Assembly (NCBI GenBank): GCA_009602725.1
Contig: WELB01000164.1
Location: 61,646 to 91,784, forward strand
DNA from: Spirogloea muscicola
Taxonomy: Eukaryota > Streptophyta > Zygnematophyceae > Spirogloeales > Spirogloeaceae
Direction of reading: 5' to 3'
Length of the DNA stretch: 30,139 nt
Of this stretch, positions 1 to 7,998 are shown one piece after another. Under the pieces are notes generated by a model, which was not told the origin of the DNA, made no database searches, and saw only the letters and a program-made list of their open reading frames with translations. Numbering within the stretch: the stretch's first letter is position 1; each line of letters begins with the position of its first letter. The position numbers and the translations under genes are program-made.

Positions 1-37
1 CACCGCCCGAGCCCACAAGCCGCAGCCTTTGGCCACA

Positions 38-39
<2 letters not shown>

Positions 40-74
<35 letters not shown>
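40..74. repeat. (GCC)n microsatellite
   Basis: About eleven uninterrupted GCC units lie just upstream of the first recognisable kinase exon. They could encode an Ala, Pro or Arg run if coding. No start codon is assignable here, so I treat it as a simple repeat. Confidence 0.85.
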
Positions 75-127
75 GGGCGGCCTGAACGCGCGGCGCTGAC
101 CTTGCTGCCGCCGCCGCTGCTGTGCAG

Positions 128-3100
128 AGGGTCCTGGAGGCCGGCCAGGGCCCCTCGGCGGGCGTGGAGATGCTCTCCCACCTCCACCGCCTGCCACAGA
201 GGTCTGCCAGCCCCGTCTCTATCGCTTCCTCTCACTCCTCTTGCCCGTCTTTCCTTGAAGCTGGGATGGTCGCTGCAAAGAGCTTCGTGGGATGATCACT
301 CAATGAGCTCTAGTGAGGAGCCGCGAGTCAGAGAGACGAGCCGCCGGAATGCAGTCCCCTTGGCGAATGCCAGAGGCTGCAGCTGGAGCACGGCCAGCAC
401 GCAAAGCCGACTAGATGGGCCAGCCGGAATGGACAAGAGGACCAGGCGAGGAAGCAGCAGCAGCACTGGCAAAGGGGGCCGAGGGCTGGGAAGAGGCCAG
501 CCCACAACTGAAAACGTTGTCAGCTAACAGACATACCATCTAAACGAAACGAAGAGTTATAAAGATTTTGGCATCCTGTACTTTATTCCGTTCTAAAGAA
601 CGGAATGAGGATGAACAACAACAAGAGGAGAAAATTGAGGCTGAGTCTCAGCGGCGGGGCCATGCTAGATGTGCAGTAATCAGTGATTTTACTGATTGTT
701 TGCCCTTTACGGGCTGGGGCTGCGCAGGTACCTCTTTAGCGTGGACCCGTCGAGCTACGACTACGTGCTGCTGCACATGCGGCTGCTGAGCGCGGCTCGC
801 GAGGCCGCAGACGCCTACGCGGCCGCCGTCGCCGCCGCCTCGGCCGCGGGAGCGCCGCCGCCGCTGCCCAAGCCCGTGCCTGAGCTCTACATCCGGCGGG
901 TTGACTTTGCGTGGCCCAGCTGGTCGCCTAAGGTCACGCAGCACAGCCCGAGGGGGCCGGTTGCCGCAGCCGCCATCGCCGCTGCTGCCATGCCAGCAGC
1001 TGGGCTGGTATCTCGACAATGGAGCCGGTCGCGTGTGCCACCACACCCAAGGCCCACATTTGGCGGCACCTCCGGAAAGCCGGACCCGCTTGCGCTCGTG
1101 CTGCCGCCACCGCCAGGCGGCGGAGCTGGCGGTCACTCTGGCAGCCGGAGCGAAGCACAGGCTGCAGCCAATGGGGCTGCCGAGGGCCAGCCAGACGGCG
1201 GAGCCAGGAACTGGGGTGGCGGCAGTGGCGCCGTCCGCCACCTGCTGAGCACCGCCCGGTCACTGCTGCTGCCCAGCAGCCTCTTTGCAGACGGAGGGGG
1301 CGGTGGCAGCGGCAGTGGTGGTGGCAGAGGTGCCGGCAACGGAGGTGGCAGCAGCAGCAGCGACGGCAGTGGTGAAGGCCTGTCAAGCCACGGCGTCATG
1401 GAGGGCTTTGAGCTCACGATGGCGTACACGGACAAGCCCGGGCTGCTGCGCATGGTGACCAGCGTCCTCGGCCACGCCGCGGTGGAGCTCGACGTCCGCG
1501 AGGCGCACATCTTCACCACCAACGATGGCATGGCGCTCCAGGCATTCCCCTCTTCCTCTCGTGGCCTCCTGCCCACAATCTCTTCAAGTGTCGTAGTCTA
1601 ATCACGGCGCATGAAGTTTGACTGGGCCGTCTCCGTCTTGGGCGGCAGGTGTTTGTCGTGACAGGCCAGCCTGGGCGGTGGACGATGGAGGAGCTGCAGC
1701 TCAAACTTGAAATGGCCATGGCTGAGGTCCTGCGTCTGGGACCGTCGCTGTCGGTCAGCCCGGAGTCGAGCAACCGGGGGTCCTCCGGCGGCGGCGCCGG
1801 CGGCAGCAACTGCAGCGGCAGTGGAGGCCCATCAGCAGACAGCATGGCGCACGCCGCTGCCGAGGTGCTGCAGCAGCTGGGCCTGGCATCGGCTGCTGAT
1901 GCAGCTTTTGCCCATGAGGGTGAGTACGAGAGCGCCAACGAGCACAGCCGAGGGCAGTCGAGGCGGAGCTCGTCCACGTGCGGCGACGAAGGCGACAACA
2001 GCTGGATAGACGAGGTGTCGAGCGGTGCGGCGTCGCCGCAGCGCTGGGCTGCGTCTGGGGGAGCCAGCGCGCCAAACGTGGGTGAAGAGGGCGGCGCCAG
2101 CAGCAGCAACGGCGGCAGCGAGAGCTGGAGCAGCGGCGGTGGAGGGAGGCGGCGGCAACGGCGACGGCGGCGGCTCGTGCGTGATGCGCGAGCGCTGGTG
2201 GAGCAGATGGACCTCCAGGACTGGGCGATCGACTTCCGCGAGCTCATGCTGCGCGAGAGCCGTGGCACGGGCTCAACGGGCAGCCTCTACGCCGGCACGT
2301 ACCGCAGCCAGGACGTGGCCGTAAAGGTCATGGTCGCTGGGCAGGATGTCGGCGCGAACGCGGGCGACTTGGACGAGCCTGTCGGCACTGCAGCCGCTGA
2401 CATCCTGGAGACATTTCAGCAGGAGGTCAGTGAACACCAACAGAAGTTCACCTAAGTGGAATTTCTGGGAGCCACTCAGAGACTTGTCTTAAACGTCAGT
2501 CCTCACAGGCAGGGGCTGATGTAGCGGCCTTTTGTATCATTGCAACTTTTACAATGCCTGCTTGCCACCCAGGCTGATCCATCCTGCTCGAAAACTCTGT
2601 TAGGCTATACACTGAGCCCTGTTAAAACCCAGACGACACACCCTGCATGTTGGTATTCGTGTTTCAGCTTTCTGCTGCTGTGGGCAGGTGATGATGCTGC
2701 GGCGGATCCGGCACAAGAATGTGGTGCAGTTTATCGGGGCCTGCTCAGCATGGCCGTTGCTCTGCATTGTGACCGAGCTCATGGCAGGCGGGAGCGTGCG
2801 TGACGTCCTCGACCGCCGGGGCCGCGGTTTTGAGCTTGGCGAGGCGGTCCGAATCCTTAGGGACACCGCGCATGGGATGGACTTCTTCCACAAGTACGAA
2901 AAACATGGACTATTTGTCTCGTCCTCGGCAGCCACTGCTCTTAAGCTGCTCAGGCTGCTGTAGTAGCCGGCACGCTAAGCTACTTGCGTTGCCAGCTTTG
3001 GAGGACCATCATGGAGGACAAGTGCTAGCTTGATTGGCGCACAATCTCTAACGAGCTATGGTTGGCTAGTCGCTCACTTGGCAAGTCATGCTCTTGCATG

Positions 3101-4601
3101 ACCTGCTGGCAGGCGGGGCATGATTCATCGCGACCTCAAGGCTGCCAACCTCCTGATGAACGAGCAAGGGGTGAGCGTGCCGAAGCACATAACAGAAGCA
3201 CCACCTCTGCTTTTGCCTCTGCCCCGCCTGCAAACTCGCATGCAGGTGCTGCGTTGCAACTCCTTACTTGCAATGGTTGCACTTCGGAGCGGCAGGTGGT
3301 GAAGGTGGCGGATTTTGGGGTTGCGCGCGTTGAGCCTGGCCCGCTGCGCCGCGCGGCGAGCATGCGGGTGCTGTCTGGCATGGAGATGGCCAACGTCAAA
3401 TCATTGCAGGACCATCACTCGGAGGCTGCAATTAGGACCTCTTTCACCAAGAAGGACGAGGTGGAGATGACGGCAGAGACTGGGACATACCGCTGGATGG
3501 CACCCGAGGCAAGCTGATGCACGTTATATATCATGATCTTTGGATGTTCGTTCTATTATTATGTAAATGTTCCTCATCACTGGATTTCATGATCCGCGCA
3601 GGTTCTGGAGCATCAGGTCTACAATCACAAAGCGGACGTGTACTCATATGGCATCACCATCTGGTGAGATCATCCAGTGTCTTATTGGCCTAGGTCGCTG
3701 TGGAAGAACCATAAACATTCTTCCTAGCGGCGGGACTAAGAACTGTGCCTGGACCTGCGATGCGAGCAAGGGCCGCTATGTGGACTGGGCAAGGTGGCAC
3801 ATGAATGCTTCGCCACACTGATGTGATTGTTATTCCCATTGTGCAGGGAGTTGCTCACAGGCGGCATCCCATACGCGGGGCTCACGCCTATACAAGCTGC
3901 CTATGGCGTCATCCTCAGGTGAGAGCGGCCTGGTGCTTGCATTGCGGCACCACAAGTATTTCTGTGCAGCTCTTGCAATGGCGCCTGCACATCTACCCGA
4001 CTGCACATTGTCTGTCCTACGTTGAGCCAAGGGCTGTCAAGCACTACCTCAACGATGTCATCATAACCTGCCTTTGCTGCATCCGTTTGCTATTTCGAGG
4101 ACAAGCCTTGCAAAGATGGCGCCCTCTTCTTGGCATTATTGATAGCAATCAATTGCAATGTGTTGATTGCAAATGGAGGCCATCTGCAACACCCGTATTT
4201 ATGACCTCTCAGGCTTACTTCAAGACAGACTTCTGCATCCATTGAGCTTGCCTAAGAAATGCTTCATCTTGGCTCTGCAGGCAGCTAAGACCTGATATCC
4301 CGAGCACGTGGCCACCAACGCTAGCCTCCCTGGCGCAAGCCTGCTGGGACGAGGACCCCACCAACCGGCCAGAATTCAGCGAGGTGAGCTCGGCAATCCA
4401 ACGAGCCAAGCAGGACATGCGCGGCAGCAATCACAGGGGAATCGACTGTGCCCAATCTCACAGAACATATCTTTACGCTTGCCACTTTCTGACCATACAG
4501 TTAGTGGTCCTTGCCAGATCCTGCTCTTGCTTGACAAGTTGGAGCATGGCAAGCCCCCCCCCTCTCGCGCATGGCGCCCGTTCTTCTTGCTCGGCAAGTG
4601 A
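128..4601 (+). CDS. ACT-domain Raf-like Ser/Thr/Tyr protein kinase (plant STY8/17/46 type), 5' incomplete
   Basis: Exons read as 128-201, 728-1541, 1649-2425, 2688-2893, 3113-3170, 3296-3508, 3602-3663, 3847-3918, 4281-4383 and 4518-4601 (TGA); all phases agree and give about 820 residues. The first exon ends HRLPQR and joins YLFSVDPSSYDYVLLHMRLL, like the N-terminus of plant STY kinases. A Gly/Ser-rich linker precedes an ACT domain (FELTMAYTDKPGLLRMVTSVL, then VFVVTGQPG after the join). The kinase shows a GTGSTGS loop, VAVK lysine, HRDLKAANLLM catalytic loop, VADFGVAR, TGTYRWMAPE and DVYSYGITIW. Plant relatives are dual-specificity cytosolic kinases; some phosphorylate chloroplast transit peptides, while the ACT domain suggests small-ligand control. 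Oddities are two GC donors (1542, 3509), a long insert between beta-3 and helix C, and a long activation segment. The true start is not seen: in-frame TGA at 83-85, and 128 is my guess for an acceptor (GCAG at 124-127). It is convergent with the UBA gene. Confidence 0.9.
292..375 (+). repeat. Dispersed repeat family, copy A (kinase intron 1)
   Basis: It begins ATGATCACTCAATGAGCTCT and continues GAGGAGCCGCGAGTCAG, CCGCCGGAATGCAG, TCCCCTTGGCGAATGCCAGAG. It aligns by eye with 5873-5953 and 11441-11520 in the same orientation, with scattered substitutions. It lies in the 202-727 intron. Confidence 0.7.
585..606. repeat. Perfect inverted repeat (10-bp arms, 2-bp spacer)
   Basis: ATTCCGTTCT and its exact reverse complement AGAACGGAAT are separated by AA, inside intron 1 of the kinase gene. 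It may form a hairpin in the pre-mRNA. No function is assigned. Confidence 0.8.
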
Positions 4602-4760
4602 AATATGGCCAGTTGGGCATGGGCCACCTATTCTTTCATCGTTTGCACCAAGTTTTTGCACGAGGTTAGCAGTAGTCCATCTGGCCGATGGGAAAGGCTG
4701 CAGCATGCTTTGGTAGCCGCATGGCTTTTCGTGTTGCAAGTTACGGGACAGGGCTGCCGC

Positions 4761-4765
4761 TTACA
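4761..4765 (-). terminator. Candidate TGTAA poly(A) signal of the UBA gene
   Basis: TTACA on the plus strand reads TGTAA on the minus strand, about 250 bases past the UBA-gene stop. If used, the two convergent transcripts overlap. Confidence 0.35.
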
Positions 4766-4878
4766 CGAAGTACCTGGCGCTCATGAGCACAGGAAATACT
4801 GCTAAGCAGTAGAGCTCCTAAAATGGAGGGCTTGATGAGCTACTGAGCGGCCTGAGGCTGAGAGTCACAGCCAACTTT

Positions 4879-4883
4879 GTAAT
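4879..4883 (+). terminator. Candidate TGTAA poly(A) signal of the kinase gene
   Basis: TGTAA lies about 280 bases after the kinase stop. TGTAA is the known poly(A) signal of chlorophyte genes; assignment here is by position only. Confidence 0.4.
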
Positions 4884-5016
4884 GCATAGTTGAGCCAAAG
4901 AAAGGGACCTACAGACAAGGAGGCTGGCAGCCTGACTGATGAGCGCCAAGTTTACCAGAAGACAAGTCGGCTTCAGCCGTCTGGGAGTGGAGAGTTGGGC
5001 GTGGCTTCCAGGGGCC

Positions 5017-6540
5017 TCATGGAGCCAACTGGGCGAGTGCCCTCTCCCGGTCATTGTCGTACATGGCAAGGGCACCGGCGACAGCCTCTGAGCTGAACCC
5101 CATCTCCGTTAGCTGGCCATATGCGGAGCAGAAGTCCACAACCTGCAGCGCACTTCTGTGTGAGTGAAGTTCAGCTGGCATCTCTGCAGACGATAACAAA
5201 TACTTGCTCTAGTGAGAACTACTCACCTTGTTCTGGACATCGCCGTACGTTGCAACGGCGAGGACAACCGCCTCCATGCGGAGGCCCATTGCGGCGTACT
5301 TGTTCACAACAGGGTCGTCTGCGAAGCCCTGTGCCGGCACGCGGTCGCGAGCACCAAGCAGTGGGCTTCAGCAATGTGGGCTGAGCTGCCAAGCTGACGG
5401 CGCTGTGCTGACCACTATCGCCGCTTGACGCACCCCAGCGACGCTGCCATTGGAGTAGCCAGGCGCCAGGCCACCGTCGGCAGCGTGCCAGCCACTGGCG
5501 GCGCCAATACCGCCATCCCGCTCCTGCTGCTCCACATCAGCCAGGATCTGGCGCTCCAGCGTGAAGTCCGGCTGGAAAGTGCTCCGCGGCACGTCGCCGA
5601 AGTGCGGCGAGAGCTGGACCTGCGTGCCACGGAGGTAAGCACGCCGCTTGATGGGCAGTGGAAACATGCAATGGGGATCATGGAGTGGCTCTCCCACGGG
5701 GGGGCAAGGGCTGTCAACAGCCAGCCCAAGAAGAAGGTCCAAAGGTCCAAAGGGGCCGAGCATCGCCTTCCCAAAGCTTTGCCTGAAGTGTAATCACTTA
5801 GTAGCCTGTTTGATCACTTAGTAACGTCTAGTTAGGAGGCGCAACCGTTTTCTCAAAGCTTTGGCTGTAGAATGATCACTTAGTAACCTCTACTTAGGAG
5901 CCGCAAGTCAGAAAGGCTAGCTGCCGGAAAGCAAGTTCCTCGACGAAAGCCAGACGGGGTTTGCACCCGCGGTTTCCGGCTTGGGCTGCGGCCTGGGGAC
6001 TGCTGAAGCTGGCAGGAAGGAAGGAGCAGCGCTACGAGCTGCAGGTGGGTGGTGCAAGGGACGCTCACGGCGGGAGCGACGCGGTACTCGGGCTTGATGG
6101 CGACGCGGATGCCCGAGCCGCCTGCCACGGCGGCAGGGGCCCACGCTTTGGCAGGTCAGCGCAGCGCCGGCCCGAGCTGACGGCCGGCGCTGAAGCCTCA
6201 GAGAATATATGATATATACAGACTGATATTGATAGTTTTATATGCTTATGCGAAGATTATATTCTGCGGCGGCGGCGGTGGCGGGGCGGACTTGCGGAGG
6301 CGGCGAGCGGGACGGGCGGCGGCGTCCGCGTGGGCGTCCCGACTGGCTGCGCGATACGGGGGTAGAAGCTGGCGGCCTCCCCGCCGCCGCCGCCGCCGCC
6401 GCCGGCGGCAGCGACGGAGCGCACGCTCTCGACGGTCTGGTGGCGCACCACCAGCAGCACCTTATCGTGCACGCCGAACGAGCCGCGGCTCTCCTCCACC
6501 GTCGCCTCCCCCAGCGCCGCCGTCACGAAGGCCCTGGCGC
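5017..6540 (-). CDS. Plant-type UBA-like domain protein (resembles Arabidopsis At5g53330), 5' end uncertain
   Basis: Exons on the minus strand: about 6540-6292, 6121-6069, 5619-5434, 5328-5227 and 5142-5017 (TGA); phases agree. In order the product shows SFYPRIAQPVG followed by a Pro-rich stretch, the signature GSGIRVAIKPEYRVAPA, then VQLSPHFGDVPRSTFQPDF and TLERQILADVEQ, then two helical-bundle segments. The first segment holds NKYAAMGLRMEAVVLAVATY. The second is a canonical UBA core, LTEMGFSSEAVAGALAMYDN followed by DRERALAQLAP. From memory this order matches a plant family annotated as ubiquitin-associated/EF1B-like; UBA domains bind ubiquitin, but no specific partner can be read here. The 6122-6291 intron is AT-rich and the 5620-6068 intron carries dispersed-repeat copies. 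No ATG is visible in frame in the first exon, which is Gly/Ala low-complexity with an N at 6666 upstream, so the start lies further upstream or is obscured. The donor at 6291 (GTCCGC) is weak. Confidence 0.82.
5770..5953 (+). repeat. Dispersed repeat family, copy B, with internal duplication (UBA intron 2)
   Basis: The core at 5873-5953 (TGATCACTTAGTAACCTCT, TTAGGAGCCGCAAGTCAG, CTGCCGGAAAGCAAG, CGACGAAAGCCAGA) matches copy A. Upstream the same head is repeated: AATCACTTAGTA near 5792, TGATCACTTAGTAACGTCTA near 5811, and CAAAGCTTTG at 5771 and again at 5853. This indicates a partial tandem duplication with a spacing of about 82 bp. Confidence 0.7.
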
Positions 6541-7998
6541 GGCAATGGGAAGGGCCGTCAGAAGCAGACGAGAGGCGACGACGACGGCGGCACGACTCGG
6601 AGCTCGGCCGAGGGTTTCGAGGGTCTGGGGCTGAGGCCCGCTGCCCCGGACCTGTGCGGGAGCGANGGCCGTGCTCGCCGTGGGCGGCGGCACTCCGCGC
6701 GCGGCTGGCGCGGCGAGGGCGGCCGCCGCAATTCACGGCGGCGGCGGCGCCGGGATGCGCGGGGAGGTGGGGGGGTGGAGGATTCTGCAGATTCAGCAGA
6801 TATTTGGGGGGCCTGGAATCCGCACATGCTCAGACCCGGGGCAGCCAGGCGGAGGCGCAGTCGGATAGTGGTCTTCCTGGCTGGTTCTTGGGTCTCCGGA
6901 GGCTAGATCCGGGCATTGATGGATACTCGCCGACGCCGAGTTCGCAGTCCAGGAGCACGTTCACGGCAGCTTCTGCCACGCGCAGCGTGTCGTTAGGGGT
7001 TGCCAAGGTACGTCCGACCGACAACATGATTGGAAACATCGGAGCATCCACTAGGGGCAACGAAGTAGTAGCCTTTCCGATTGAAGGCAATGGCAATGGC
7101 TGTGACAGGCCAGCCTAAAGGTCTTGAAGGGCCGAAAGCCGCAAAAGGAAGGAAACTATCACTTATGACTCCTGCAAGTGGGCGCTCGATAACCTCTAGT
7201 TAGCAAGTGCAGATCAGAATAACTAGAGGGCGGCAGCGACGGCGAAGACCTTGTGGACCTTGACACGTGAGCCACCCCACTTACTGAGGACTGCAGCGCC
7301 GAAGCATTGAGCTGTCAACCGAAGCTCTGCTTTGAGCCGCAAGCGCTTGCTAGGGACCACACCAGGCCCCTCGCATTCAGCAAGACTTGAGACTGTGTTG
7401 GGGGCCTTTATAGACTTTAAGGAAGAACGTGGCTCTTTCAAGATGCATGCTGTGACAGGTCAGCTGGCAAGCATGCAAACCATCCAAGCAGGGAGGAGAT
7501 TGTAAGGAAGAGCATTGGGGGAAACAGCAAGTCAGGCTGCACAATCTGCAAAGACTTGGTTGGGCACCATAAGTGAATTTCCGTCCACTGCCACAGCACT
7601 CTGAGGCCAACTGCAGCCAGTGCGGACAGCAACCAAATCTGTCGACTGTGTCCTTTCAGCAGATTGCAGATGCACTGCAGTAGTCCAACTGAAGTAGCCA
7701 TCTGGCGAATCCAATTGCTAATCTAATAATGGCAAAAATTGGTGGACGTTGTCAAAATGCTGTCTTACTGTACTGCACTTTGTAAGCTGGAGAAAACCGG
7801 ATCAATTCAAGCAGTGACTGATCCATATAGGATGGTTGCGTAGAAGGTTGGGTTTCATGATGAATGGCCACAACATGCAATGTCAAGGCCTCAACAGTTG
7901 CATAGCCAGACCACAGCCAAGGGCCACGAGCAGCACGGGCAACCCTTAAGGCTGCAAGTTTGCTGCATGGGTTCATGGTTTAGGGTGCCATGGAGCCA
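6541..7998. other. Region between the UBA and BCAT genes
   Basis: It holds GC-rich low-complexity DNA up to about 6780 with an N at 6666, possibly the 5' end of the UBA gene, and repeat copy D. On the minus strand at about 6920-6995 there is a short exon-like stretch reading NDTLRVAEAAVNVLLDCELG then VGEYP; I cannot assign it. From 7230 to 7998 I see only AT-richer sequence, presumably the BCAT 3' UTR and spacer. Confidence 0.5.
7186..7228 (+). repeat. Dispersed repeat family, degenerate copy D
   Basis: CGATAACCTCTAGTTAGCAAG then GCAGATCAG resembles the core of the other copies. The stretch before it (GGCTGTGACAGGCCAGCCTAAA near 7099) matches the region before copy B (GGCTGTCAACAGCCAGCCCAA near 5710), which suggests the unit extends about 100 bases upstream. 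It lies between the UBA and BCAT genes. Confidence 0.5.

Larger units (their letters stand above)
4602..5016. other. Convergent intergenic/3' UTR region
   Basis: Between the kinase stop and the UBA stop I see no coding signal, only candidate poly(A) motifs on both strands. Short open frames here lack splice or composition support. Confidence 0.6.

Noticed and set aside
934..1386. 150-codon Cys/His/Arg-rich minus-strand frame
   Set aside because: Shadow of the kinase Gly/Ser linker; the Cys/His content comes from GC trinucleotides, not zinc-finger spacing.
6229..6906. 225-codon plus-strand frame rich in Arg/Gly
   Set aside because: Low-complexity translation of GGC/CGG repeats with no domain. 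The minus strand has the family-like SFYPRIAQPVG segment.
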